This document shows, in pieces, positions 34,264 through 41,865 of a DNA stretch of 41,865 bases; the stretch's first letter is position 1, and every line of letters begins with the position of its first letter. The stretch spans positions 1-41,865 of the forward strand of contig CAIMDB010000002.1 in NCBI GenBank assembly GCA_903839675.1, written 5' to 3'. The stretch is from an uncultured Sphingomonadales bacterium (GTDB taxonomy: Bacteria; Pseudomonadota; Alphaproteobacteria; Sphingomonadales; Sphingomonadaceae). The notes under the pieces are model-generated. The model was given only the letters and a program-made list of their open reading frames with translations, had not been told where the DNA came from and searched no databases. The position numbers were made by a program, and so were the translations under genes.

Positions 34264-37200
34264 TCAATGAAAATCCCGTGATTTCGGAAATATCCGCACA
34301 TCCCTTGGGTGCCGCACCCGTGGATGTTGAGGGTGGGCGAATTCGTCGGCGCGGCTGAGTTGGGGGTCTAGGCGCCGCTGGTCGGACAGGCGCTCAATCT
34401 CTGCGTTCCGTTCCGTGATGCGGTGGGCCATCAGGTGGACGATGCCTTCGGGGCTGCGCTGCACCTCGCCTGTCACCTGCATCAGGCGGGCGGCCATGAC
34501 GGCGCGGCGCTGCGTCTCAAAGGTGCGGGCCCACATGATGATGTTGGCGACGCCGCTTTCATCCTCCAGCGTGACGAAGATCGCCTTGCCATTGCCGGGC
34601 CGCTGCCGGACGAGGACAAAGCCCGCGACCGCCACCCGCGCGCCGGCCTTGGCGAGCATCAGCTCCGCACAGGACAGCACACGCTCTGCGCGGAAGACGG
34701 GGCGGAGCAGCGCCATCGGATGCGTTTTGAGCGAGAGGCGGATCGTCTGGTAATCTGCGACGACATGCTCGCCCAGATGCATGGTGGGCAGCGCCATATC
34801 TTCCTCCGCGCCCAATTCCCGCGCGCGGGCGGCGGCGAACAGGGGCAGCTCATCGCTGGGCGTGCGGCGCACATCCCACAAAGCCTCGCGCCTATCGAGC
34901 GCGATCGAGCGAAAGGCATCGGCATCGGCGAGCAGCTTCAAGGCGCGCGATGGCAACACTGCCTTGCGCGCCAGATCTTCCACCGAGGCAAAGGGGCGGC
35001 GGGCGGCGATGGCATCGGCCCAGTCTTCGCGAAAGCCCGACATCTGCCGCATGCCGAGCCGCACCGAAAGCGCGGCCTTCTCTGTGCGGACCACGGCATT
35101 GTTCCACGTGCTCTCGTTCACATCGATGGGCAGCACCTCCACCTCATGTTCGCGCGCATCGCGGACGATCTGCGCGGGCGCGTAGAACCCCATGGGCTGC
35201 GAATTGAGGAGAGCCGCTGCGAACACCGCGGGGTAATGGTGCTTGATCCAGGAAGAGACCCAGACGAGCCGGGCAAAGGCAATCGCGTGGCTTTCCGGGA
35301 AACCATAAGAGCCGAAGCCCTCAATCTGTTTGAAGCAGCGCTCGGCAAAGTCCTGCTCATAGCCGCGCCGCACCATGCCGCCGACCAGCTTGTCGCGAAA
35401 GGCATCGATCATGCCGAGGTTTCGGAAGGTCGCCATCGCGCGGCGCAGCTGGTTCGCCTCAGACGGGGTGAATTCCGCCGCGACAATGGCGAGCTTCATC
35501 GCCTGTTCCTGAAACAGCGGCACGCCCAACGTTTTGCCGAGCACATCGTGCAGTTCCTGCGGGTCATGCGGCGGGGCGGGCGAGGGGAAGTCGACCTTCT
35601 CGCGCCCCTGCCGCCGCCGGAGATAGGGGTGGACCATGTCGCCCTGAATGGGGCCGGGGCGGACGATGGCGACCTGAATGGCGAGATCATAGAAATTGCG
35701 CGGCCGCATCCGGGGTAGCATGTTCATCTGCGCGCGGCTTTCCACCTGAAACACGCCGACGCTGTCGCCCTTGCACAGCATATCGAACACGTCTTCATCG
35801 CTGTCCGGGATGTTGGAGAGGGTGAGCGGCGGTCCCGCGTCCGTGCGCAGATCCTCGATCATGTCGAACGCCTTTTTGATGCAGGTCAGCATGCCGAGCG
35901 CGAGCACATCGACCTTCATCAGGCCCAGCGCGTCGATATCGTCCTTGTCCCATTCAATGAAGGTGCGGTCCTCCATCGCGGCATTGAGGATGGGCACGGT
36001 TTCATCCAGCCGGTCCTCAGTCAGCACGAAGCCGCCGACATGCTGCGACAAATGACGGGGATAGTGCAAAATCTTCTGCACGAAATGATTGAGCCGCGCG
36101 ATTTCCGGATTGTCGGGGTCAAAGCCCGTCTCCGCAAAGCGCTTGGCATCCATCGTTGAGGAATAGCTGCCCCAGACGGTGGAGGAGAGGCGCTGGGTGA
36201 TGTCCTCCGTCAGGCCGAGCGCCTTGCCCACCTCCCGCACCGCGCTGCGCGGGCGGTAGTGGATGACGGTCGCGACAATGCCCGCGCGGTGGCGGCCATA
36301 GCGTTCATAGATGTACTGCATCACCTCCTCGCGCCGCTCATGCTCAAAATCGACATCGATGTCGGGCGGCTCGCGGCGCTCTTCGGAAATGAAGCGGGAA
36401 AAGAGCAGGCTGTGTTTGGCGGGGTCGACCGCCGTGATGCCGAGCACGAAGCAGACGGCGGAATTCGCGGCAGACCCGCGCCCCTGACACAATATGCCGC
36501 GCCCCTGCGCAAACTGCACGACATCATGGACCGTCAGGAAATAGGCGGCGTAGGTCAGCCGTTCGATGATCTCCAGTTCCTCGGTGAGGAGTGCGGCCAG
36601 CTTGGGCGGGGTGCCCTCGGGCCAACGGTCGGCGCATTTCTGCGCGACGAGCGTCTCCAGCCAGCGCTGCGGCGTATAGCCGGGCGGGATCGGCTCATGC
36701 GGATAGTCATAGGCCAGCTGTGAGAGGTCAAAGGAGAGCGCCTCCATCAGTCGCGCAATTTCGCTCAGCGCTTCGGGCGCGTCGGTGAACAGGCGCGCCA
36801 TTTCAGCGGGCGTCTTTAGATGGCGTTCGGCATTGGCGGCGAGCTTGCGGCCGGCTTTGTCGATGCTCGTCTTCTCGCGGATACAGGTCAGGATGTCCTG
36901 CAAGGGCCGGTCTTCGGGCGTGGCATAAAGCGCATCATTGACGGCGATCAGGGGGACGCTGGTTTCTGTAGAGAGGGCCTTCATCTCCGCCAGTCGCCGC
37001 CGGTCGCGTCCGGTGCGGTGCATCGCCACACCGAGCCACAGATTTGGCGTGCGGTTGGCGAGGAGAGTGAGCTTTGCGGCCAGCGGAGAGCCTCCGAGCG
37101 GCGCGGTGCCAGCGGGGGCGGGAACCAGACGGTCGGGCAGAACGATCAGCGCCATCTCCTCGCACCATTCGGCGAGATCGGCGAAGTGGAGCAGGCAACT

Positions 37201-37554
37201 CCCCTTGTCGGTGCGCAGATTGCCGAGCGAGAGCAGCCGCGTCAGCCGCCCCCAGCCGCGCCGGTTGACGGGGTAGGCGATGATGTCGGGCGTCCCGTCT
37301 GCAAAGACGAGGCGCGCGCCGGTGAACAGGCGGAAGTCCGGCGCGTGGCCCGCGTCATGCAAATCCCGCAGCGCCCGCCATGCGCGGACGACGCCTGCCA
37401 CGGTGTTGCGGTCGGCAATGCCCAGTCCTTTATGGCCCAGCGCCACCGCCTCAGCGACCATGTCAGACGGTTGCGACGCGCCGTGGAGGAAGGAGAAGGT
37501 CGTAGCGGCGGCCAGTTCGGCATAGGCAGGCCGCCTATCATCCGAAAAGGCCAT
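34264..37554 (-). CDS. dnaE2: Error-prone DNA polymerase DnaE2
   Basis: Alpha-subunit-type polymerase of the SOS mutasome, needed for damage-induced mutagenesis. The 1096-residue protein has an N-terminal PHP domain (AYAELAAATTFSFLHGAS), the polymerase core with the catalytic aspartates in PPDIDVDFEHERREEV (around residue 400) and KVDVLALGMLT, a helix-hairpin-helix and an OB-fold. The C-terminus HPRDVRIFPKSRDFH is typical of DnaE2. It overlaps the end of imuB by 17 bases and shares the SOS promoter of imuA. The start ATG 37554 (MAFSDDRRPAYAELA) follows the family; a GTG at 37587 is the alternative. Confidence 0.95.
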   Translation of the reverse strand: MAFSDDRRPAYAELAAATTFSFLHGASQPSDMVAEAVALGHKGLGIADRNTVAGVVRAWRALRDLHDAGHAPDFRLFTGARLVFADGTPDIIAYPVNRRGWGRLTRLLSLGNLRTDKGSCLLHFADLAEWCEEMALIVLPDRLVPAPAGTAPLGGSPLAAKLTLLANRTPNLWLGVAMHRTGRDRRRLAEMKALSTETSVPLIAVNDALYATPEDRPLQDILTCIREKTSIDKAGRKLAANAERHLKTPAEMARLFTDAPEALSEIARLMEALSFDLSQLAYDYPHEPIPPGYTPQRWLETLVAQKCADRWPEGTPPKLAALLTEELEIIERLTYAAYFLTVHDVVQFAQGRGILCQGRGSAANSAVCFVLGITAVDPAKHSLLFSRFISEERREPPDIDVDFEHERREEVMQYIYERYGRHRAGIVATVIHYRPRSAVREVGKALGLTEDITQRLSSTVWGSYSSTMDAKRFAETGFDPDNPEIARLNHFVQKILHYPRHLSQHVGGFVLTEDRLDETVPILNAAMEDRTFIEWDKDDIDALGLMKVDVLALGMLTCIKKAFDMIEDLRTDAGPPLTLSNIPDSDEDVFDMLCKGDSVGVFQVESRAQMNMLPRMRPRNFYDLAIQVAIVRPGPIQGDMVHPYLRRRQGREKVDFPSPAPPHDPQELHDVLGKTLGVPLFQEQAMKLAIVAAEFTPSEANQLRRAMATFRNLGMIDAFRDKLVGGMVRRGYEQDFAERCFKQIEGFGSYGFPESHAIAFARLVWVSSWIKHHYPAVFAAALLNSQPMGFYAPAQIVRDAREHEVEVLPIDVNESTWNNAVVRTEKAALSVRLGMRQMSGFREDWADAIAARRPFASVEDLARKAVLPSRALKLLADADAFRSIALDRREALWDVRRTPSDELPLFAAARARELGAEEDMALPTMHLGEHVVADYQTIRLSLKTHPMALLRPVFRAERVLSCAELMLAKAGARVAVAGFVLVRQRPGNGKAIFVTLEDESGVANIIMWARTFETQRRAVMAARLMQVTGEVQRSPEGIVHLMAHRITERNAEIERLSDQRRLDPQLSRADEFAHPQHPRVRHPRDVRIFPKSRDFH

Positions 37555-39127
37555 GGAGGTACCAATCAGGATTGGGCTTTTCCGCACCGTACAGCCCGTG
37601 GCGGAACAGCCAGAAGCGGCGGCCCTGGCTGTCTTCCACGCGGAAATAGTCGCGCGTCAGCCCGCCGCCGTCCTTGCGCTTCCACCACTCAGCCGACAGC
37701 CGCTCTGGCCCTTCAAAGGTGATCACATCATGCGTCTGCCGGCGCCAACGGAAGCGGCGCGGCGGGCCATCGGGCACCTCGGCGATGACATCGACGATTT
37801 GCGGCGGATCGAACAGGCGCAGGGGCCGCATCGGCGGATCTCCGGCGGCGCGGTGTGCGGTGAGCGGCAGGACAGGGGTGTGGGCGGGCACGGTGAAGCC
37901 CGCACATTCCGGAATGTGGCTGTCCCCTGCGGCAAAGCGGCGCACACGTCCCCGCCCGAGCCGGACGCCCAGCCGGTCGGCGAGCAGCGCCACCTCCCGT
38001 GCCGGAGCTGTATTGCCGTCCAGATCGGTCTGGGTGACGCCAAGCGCCTCGGCGACCGGAATGTCGAGGCGGATGAGATCATAGCCAAAGCCCGGGTCCA
38101 GCGGGTCCTCCAGCGTGTCGATCCGTTCACGGAAGAGCCGCAGCACCAACGCTACGTCACGCGTCGGCTGGCCCGTGCCGATGCTTAAAGCGTGGACGGC
38201 CCCGTCGCTGCGGAACAGGCGGCTGGCAAATTCACGCCCGCCTTCGCCGCGTCGGGCCAGTTCCTCGCCTGCCTCGCGCACAAGGTCCGCCAGCGTGGCG
38301 AGGACGAAGTCGGTGTGCGCCACAGGCTCGGCAAAGCGGCGCGCAAAGGAGAGCGCAGGCGGCGTCCGGCGCGGGGTGATGCGGACATCCTCTTCGCCCA
38401 GCACGCGAGCAAGGCGGGTGACGGCCTGTGGCCCAAACCGCGCGGCAAGCGGGATACGCGGGCGGCTGGCGAGATCCCCCAGCACCGTCAGCCCGGCGCG
38501 TTTGAGCGCAGTGGTCCGCTCCTCCCCCAGATCTAACGCGGCGACGGGCAGGTTGCCCACGTTAGGGGCGGCGGGGGTATAGGCCGCGCGCTCCTCATTC
38601 AGCCGGTTGGGCGAAAGCCGGCGTCCGGCGCGCAGCAGCTCCCCGCCATGGCGGGCAAGGGCGCGGGCTTTGTCGGGCGTTTCGGCGAGGGCGACCCGCA
38701 CAGTCATGCCACCATCCACCAGCCGCGTGACAAGCGCACTGATCAGCCCCGCCTCATCGCCCCACAGATGCGCGCAGCCGGTGATGTCGAGGATGAGGCC
38801 ATCGGGCGGGTCCACCGCGACCGACGGCGTGTAGCGGTCACAATCATCGGCGATGCTGTCCAGCAGGCGGGCATCGGCTTGCGGATCATGCGCCACCGCC
38901 TGCACCTCAGGCACGCGGGCACGGGCATCGGCGAGCATCATGCCGGGGGCAAGGCCCAGGCTCAGCGCAACTTCATCCACCGCCATGATGCGCATGGCCC
39001 CGGCCTGCTTTTCGGTGAAGAGGCGCGGGCCTGTTTCGCCGGGATGGTCACGCAACCATCGATCGGCGCTCAGCAACGGCAGGAACAGGGCGCAATAGCG
39101 CCGGTTCGCTAAAGGCTGTCCGGTCAT
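37538..39127 (-). CDS. imuB: ImuB, Y-family polymerase-like protein of the SOS mutasome
   Basis: 529-residue Y-family-like protein that acts with DnaE2 and the beta clamp, not as an active polymerase. Palm-like segments are visible: RRYCALFLPLLSADRWLRD, VDEVALSLGLAPGMMLADAR and DGLILDITGCAHLWG. The catalytic acidic residues of active Y-family enzymes appear replaced (proline in the first strand, glycine in place of the second-strand glutamate), as in known ImuB. The ImuB C-terminal region (MRPLRLFDPPQIVDVIAEVP) follows. ATG 39127 has GGAG nine bases upstream. It overlaps imuA by 80 bases and dnaE2 by 17 bases. Confidence 0.92.
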   Translation of the reverse strand: MTGQPLANRRYCALFLPLLSADRWLRDHPGETGPRLFTEKQAGAMRIMAVDEVALSLGLAPGMMLADARARVPEVQAVAHDPQADARLLDSIADDCDRYTPSVAVDPPDGLILDITGCAHLWGDEAGLISALVTRLVDGGMTVRVALAETPDKARALARHGGELLRAGRRLSPNRLNEERAAYTPAAPNVGNLPVAALDLGEERTTALKRAGLTVLGDLASRPRIPLAARFGPQAVTRLARVLGEEDVRITPRRTPPALSFARRFAEPVAHTDFVLATLADLVREAGEELARRGEGGREFASRLFRSDGAVHALSIGTGQPTRDVALVLRLFRERIDTLEDPLDPGFGYDLIRLDIPVAEALGVTQTDLDGNTAPAREVALLADRLGVRLGRGRVRRFAAGDSHIPECAGFTVPAHTPVLPLTAHRAAGDPPMRPLRLFDPPQIVDVIAEVPDGPPRRFRWRRQTHDVITFEGPERLSAEWWKRKDGGGLTRDYFRVEDSQGRRFWLFRHGLYGAEKPNPDWYLHGLFG

Positions 39128-39809
39128 GATCCCACTCCACACACATATCGAAAGGACGCGCGCCACCCCGGTGACGCAATAACGAAAGCGACAGGCCGGT
39201 CCGTCCCGGCGCCTGTCCGGCAAGAGGCGCAGACGGGGCTGCGGCCACCTGCCAGCGCGAGGCGGCCGCACTCGCAATCATACTGTCACTGCCCCGCAGA
39301 ATGAGTGCTGTGACGCCCGATTTCTCGGCGGCGAGCGCCAGACGTCGGCTGGCGGTGAGGTCGAGCCGTTTCGCCGAGCCGACTTCGATCACGGCAGCGG
39401 CAAGTCCGGCACAGCCGATGCTGTCTGACGCGACCTTCAGGCAGGCGAGCTCATCCGGCGCGGTCACCAGCATTATCCTATCCGGCACCAGCCCCAGTTC
39501 GGCGAGGCCGGGGCCGTACGGCGTGCCATGGCGCCGCAGTTCGGCATCGGTTGATACCCATAGGATCGGCCCGCCGTCCGCACTTGCCCGCACCGCCAGC
39601 ATCAGCGCGAACGCCGCCGCACTGGCCGCGTCCGTTCCACTGGCGGGCAGCACTTCATGCACCGCCCCTTTGGCCAGTCCGCCGTCCAGCCGCGCGTCGA
39701 GTGCCTCCAGCCCAAAAGACAAGAGTCCCCAGCGTCCGCTGGAGGCTGTGGGCCCAAGAGCGTCAATCCGGCGTTTAAGCCGTGCAAGAGAAGAGGTCGA
39801 ATCAATCAT
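39048..39809 (-). CDS. imuA: ImuA, RecA-like accessory protein of the SOS mutasome
   Basis: 253-residue protein distantly related to RecA/SulA-like ATPases and needed for DnaE2-dependent mutagenesis. The start ATG 39809 (MIDSTSSLARLKRRID) is followed by LSFGLEALDARLDGGLAKGAVHE; the next stretch EVLPASGTDAASAAA occupies the Walker A position but lacks the GKT. PILWVSTDAELRRHGTPYGPGL and SLSLLRHRGGARPFDMCVEW also fit the family. The frame is open upstream through galU to 40445, but nothing there is related. A LexA box directly abuts the ATG, so the ribosome binding site is unclear. Confidence 0.88.
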   Translation of the reverse strand: MIDSTSSLARLKRRIDALGPTASSGRWGLLSFGLEALDARLDGGLAKGAVHEVLPASGTDAASAAAFALMLAVRASADGGPILWVSTDAELRRHGTPYGPGLAELGLVPDRIMLVTAPDELACLKVASDSIGCAGLAAAVIEVGSAKRLDLTASRRLALAAEKSGVTALILRGSDSMIASAAASRWQVAAAPSAPLAGQAPGRTGLSLSLLRHRGGARPFDMCVEWDHDRTAFSEPALLRPVPAVAERRSMVA

Positions 39810-39824
39810 GTTCACTATATGTTC
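39810..39824 (-). promoter_or_regulatory. LexA (SOS) box of the imuA-imuB-dnaE2 operon
   Basis: GTTC-ACTATAT-GTTC on the plus strand fits the alphaproteobacterial SOS box GTTC-N7-GTTC exactly. It contains a -10-like TATAGT on the minus strand, with TTAATG 17 bases upstream as a weak -35. A TTGACA lies further upstream (39848-39853). It is expected to repress the operon until DNA damage. Confidence 0.88.
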
Positions 39825-39886
39825 TATTTCTGCCGACATTAAATTTCTGTCAAGGCTTCCCCTCGCATGAGCGGAATTGATAAGGG

Positions 39887-39904
39887 CCCTCAAGCCTTTG
39901 AGGG
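39887..39904 (+). promoter_or_regulatory. Hairpin that covers the galU ribosome binding site
   Basis: CCCTCAA (39887-39893) pairs perfectly with TTGAGGG (39898-39904) around a four-base GCCT loop. The AGGGGGA ribosome binding site (39901-39907) is partly in the 3' arm, five bases before the ATG at 39912. Confidence 0.55.
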
Positions 39905-39911
39905 GGACTAT

Positions 39912-40778
39912 ATGCGTAAGGTTCGTAAAGCGGTTTTTCCTGTTGCCGGTTTGGGCACGCGGTTTTTGCCTGCGACCAAGGCGATGCCCAAGGAAATGCT
40001 GCCCGTGGTTGATCGTCCGCTCATCCAATATGCTGTCGATGAAGCGCGCGAGGCAGGCATCGAACAGATGATCTTCGTCACAGGTCGCGGCAAGAGCGCG
40101 ATCGAAGATCATTTCGACATCGCCTATGAACTCGAACGCACAATGACCGACCGGGGCAAGGATCTGTCGGTTCTGGAACCTACACGGCTTGGGCCGGGCA
40201 ATTGCGCCTATGTCCGCCAGCAGGAACCGCTGGGCCTTGGCCATGCCATCTGGTGCGCGCGCGATATTGTGGGGGATGAGCCGTTCGCCATCTTCCTGCC
40301 AGATGAGCTCATGGCCGGATCGCCCGGCTGCATGAAGCAGATGATGGACGCCTATGAACAAACGGGCGGCAACGTCATTTCCGTTCTCGAAGTCCCGCAC
40401 GACAAGGTGTCGAGCTACGGCGTGATCAAGCCCGGTGAAACGCACGGCAACATCACTGAGGTTCTGGGTCTGGTTGAAAAGCCCAAGATGGAGGACGCGC
40501 CTTCAAACCTCATCATTTCGGGCCGCTACATCCTCCAGCCTGAGGTCATGCAAATTCTGGCAGCACAAGAAAAAGGCGCAGGCGGTGAAATCCAGCTGAC
40601 CGATGCCATGCAGCAAATGATCGGGAAGCAGCCGTTCCACGCCGTCACCTTTGATGGCACGCGCTATGACTGCGGGGATAAGGCCGGGTTCATCACGGCC
40701 AACATCGCGCTTGCCCTGCAACGGCCCGACATCGGGCCTGCCGTAAGGGCCTGGCTAAAAGAAACCAAATTGGATTAA
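39912..40778 (+). CDS. galU: UTP-glucose-1-phosphate uridylyltransferase
   Basis: Makes UDP-glucose from UTP and glucose 1-phosphate for polysaccharide, glycolipid and osmoadaptation pathways. The 288-residue protein has the nucleotide-binding GLGTRFLPATKAMPKEMLPV, the KSAIEDHFD segment, LGLGHAIWCA, the acidic FLPDELMAG, LGLVEKPK and GGEIQLTDAM. I chose ATG 39912 (MRKVRKAVFPVAG) because AGGGGGA precedes it; the ATG at 39867 has no ribosome binding site and adds 15 non-conserved residues. It is divergent from imuA. Confidence 0.96.
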   Translation: MRKVRKAVFPVAGLGTRFLPATKAMPKEMLPVVDRPLIQYAVDEAREAGIEQMIFVTGRGKSAIEDHFDIAYELERTMTDRGKDLSVLEPTRLGPGNCAYVRQQEPLGLGHAIWCARDIVGDEPFAIFLPDELMAGSPGCMKQMMDAYEQTGGNVISVLEVPHDKVSSYGVIKPGETHGNITEVLGLVEKPKMEDAPSNLIISGRYILQPEVMQILAAQEKGAGGEIQLTDAMQQMIGKQPFHAVTFDGTRYDCGDKAGFITANIALALQRPDIGPAVRAWLKETKLD

Positions 40779-40841
40779 TCACCCTCCGTTTGGGACGCGT
40801 AAAACCGGATAAATGGCGGAAAACGATAAGAAATTTTAAGC

Positions 40842-40862
40842 CCCTGCGGCGACACTGCAGGG
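40842..40862 (+). promoter_or_regulatory. Hairpin directly before the CHASE4-GGDEF gene
   Basis: CCCTGC (40842-40847) pairs with GCAGGG (40857-40862) around a nine-base loop. The 3' arm ends at the base before the ATG at 40863 and includes its only purine-rich signal. Confidence 0.45.
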
Positions 40863-41865
40863 ATGAGCAGATACAATCCACCTGAACTGATGAAACCGAC
40901 GCGCCAGCGGCTCGTCCAGCTCATCTTGCCGGTGCTTTTGCTGTTTTTCGTCACGATCGGCCTCTCGCTTTTTCAGACGGTTACTCAGGTCAATCAAGTC
41001 GATGCGCAGCGATCTCGCATGGCGGTCTCCGCCGCCATGGATGCGATGGTCTCCCGTCTTGCCGACTATACGCATGACAATGCCTATTGGGATGAGGTGG
41101 CCCGCGCGGTCTATGCAACACCCACTGACTTGGCGTTCCTCAAAACGACATTGGGGGCGACAACGCAGGAACGGGTCTACGCCGACACCGTCGTCGTCAT
41201 CAGCCCAAGCGGCGCGGCGCAACTCGGTTTCCGGAACGGGCAGCGTCAGGATATCCGTCTGACGCCGGGCCTCACAGCTGCGCTCTCCCGCCTTCAGGCC
41301 AAGATCGGGCGGGACAACCGCCCAGCGACAACCATCGTCCGCAATGACAAGGGGATCGCCCTTGTCGCCATCTCCCCCATCCGCCCGATGAGCACAAAGC
41401 TGCGCCGGCTCGTTCCGGCCGAAGGGCCGTCTTACCTCGTCCTTCTTAAAAATGTCGGGCGTGAAGACAGCTTTCGCATCAGCCGGACGCTGCAGCTTTC
41501 CAATGTCCGTTTTCAGCTGAAAGCGGGACGGGACCCGTTTGTCGCGCTGCGCAATGATGAAGGTCGCCCGGTCGGCGTGGTGACATGGAGCCCGCCCTCT
41601 TTGGGCTTGGTCGCTTTGGGCCGGGCCATGCCTGTCATCATCGTTGCCGCCCTCATCTATCTGATCGTCGCTGCCGTCTCGATCGGCCGGGGCTATGCCT
41701 CGCTGCGTCAACTGGGTTGGCAGGTGATGGCAGACAGCCTGTCCCGCCTGCCAAACCGCCGCGCGCTGCGCTGGGAAATGATCCGCCGGGGTGACAGCCG
41801 GGAAGAAGCGGGCCTCGCCATCCTTGATCTGGATGGCTTCAAGATGGTCAATGACAGCTTCGGCC
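40863..41865 (+). CDS. CHASE4-GGDEF diguanylate cyclase-type protein, 3' end outside the window
   Basis: The frame from ATG 40863 stays open to the window end (334 codons), so the product is truncated here. It begins MSRYNPPELMKPTRQRLVQL, followed by a membrane segment (LILPVLLLFFVTIGLSLF), a periplasmic CHASE4-like sensor with the motif HDNAYWDEVARAVYA (about residues 72-86), a second membrane segment near residues 256-275 and the start of a GGDEF domain (SLSRLPNRRALRWEM, LAILDLDGFKMVNDSFG). The magnesium-binding aspartate of the first GGDEF strand is present. It would make c-di-GMP if the missing GGDEF signature is intact; an EAL domain could follow. It starts 85 bases after galU. Confidence 0.87.
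   Translation, partial: MSRYNPPELMKPTRQRLVQLILPVLLLFFVTIGLSLFQTVTQVNQVDAQRSRMAVSAAMDAMVSRLADYTHDNAYWDEVARAVYATPTDLAFLKTTLGATTQERVYADTVVVISPSGAAQLGFRNGQRQDIRLTPGLTAALSRLQAKIGRDNRPATTIVRNDKGIALVAISPIRPMSTKLRRLVPAEGPSYLVLLKNVGREDSFRISRTLQLSNVRFQLKAGRDPFVALRNDEGRPVGVVTWSPPSLGLVALGRAMPVIIVAALIYLIVAAVSIGRGYASLRQLGWQVMADSLSRLPNRRALRWEMIRRGDSREEAGLAILDLDGFKMVNDSFG

Noticed and set aside
34080-34358. Small plus-strand frame in the repeat between permease and dnaE2
   Set aside because: It lies mostly in the inverted repeat, has no ribosome binding site and runs into the end of dnaE2.
34423-35718. 431-codon open frame on the plus strand opposite dnaE2
   Set aside because: It is a shadow of the G/C-rich dnaE2 coding sequence, with no domain and no ribosome binding site context.
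39048-40445. One long minus-strand frame of 465 codons read as a single protein
   Set aside because: Only its last 253 codons are ImuA. The rest is antisense to galU and has no ImuA-like sequence.
40836-41711. Minus-strand frame of 291 codons opposite the CHASE4-GGDEF gene
   Set aside because: The plus strand has membrane segments, a CHASE4 motif and a GGDEF start. The minus frame is a shadow.

Overview
The window is one contiguous piece of a bacterial chromosome with a moderately high GC content. It most likely comes from an alphaproteobacterium of the order Sphingomonadales. The evidence is the gene order tsaB-rimI-mucR-fur-plsC-miaB-phoH-ybeY-corC-lnt-metK-trmB, a MucR/Ros regulator, a Fur/Mur regulator without cysteine pairs, an imuA-imuB-dnaE2 mutagenesis operon with a GTTC-N7-GTTC LexA box, a large TonB-dependent receptor, and several G/C-rich palindromic repeats of the kind that sphingomonads carry in large numbers. 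I found 33 protein genes. I saw no tRNA or rRNA genes, CRISPR arrays, insertion sequences or prophage genes, and no gene-free stretch longer than about 300 bases.

Layout. 1-2133 (+): end of the trmD-rplS ribosome/tRNA operon, then asd. 2210-5685 (+): a DsbA-type isomerase, an alpha/beta hydrolase and a secreted M2 (ACE-like) peptidase. 5730-9292 (-): an SDR oxidoreductase, AMP nucleosidase, a peroxiredoxin and a membrane-anchored nuclease. 9427-10584 (+): a PQQ-type sugar dehydrogenase. 10591-26245 (-, except one VOC gene): a long run of housekeeping genes for lipid A/lipoprotein and phospholipid synthesis (lnt, plsC), RNA modification and processing (trmB, miaB, ybeY, tsaB, rimI), SAM synthesis (metK), iron-sulfur assembly (nfu) and regulation (fur, mucR). 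26397-34023 (+): the (p)ppGpp enzyme, a TPR-sulfotransferase, a TonB-dependent receptor and an APC permease. 34264-39809 (-): the SOS-inducible imuA-imuB-dnaE2 operon. 39912-41865 (+): galU and the 5' part of a CHASE4-GGDEF protein that runs off the window.

How the genes work together. Most of the window is core physiology: translation, tRNA modification, envelope assembly and stress response. The accessory part is small: the three genes between corC and lnt, two soluble PQQ-type dehydrogenases, the M2 peptidase, and the sulfotransferase/TonB receptor pair. I did not find a clearly new multi-gene system. The most unusual signals are structural. A palindromic repeat is read in frame inside trmD. 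Several genes (at 2210, 2950, 39912 and 40863) have their ribosome binding site in the 3' arm of a hairpin. A near-perfect palindrome lies just upstream of metK. The LexA box touches the imuA start codon. A perfect 31-bp inverted repeat separates the convergent dnaE2 and permease genes. Where the longest open reading frame and the ribosome binding site or family N-terminus disagreed, I moved the start and say so.
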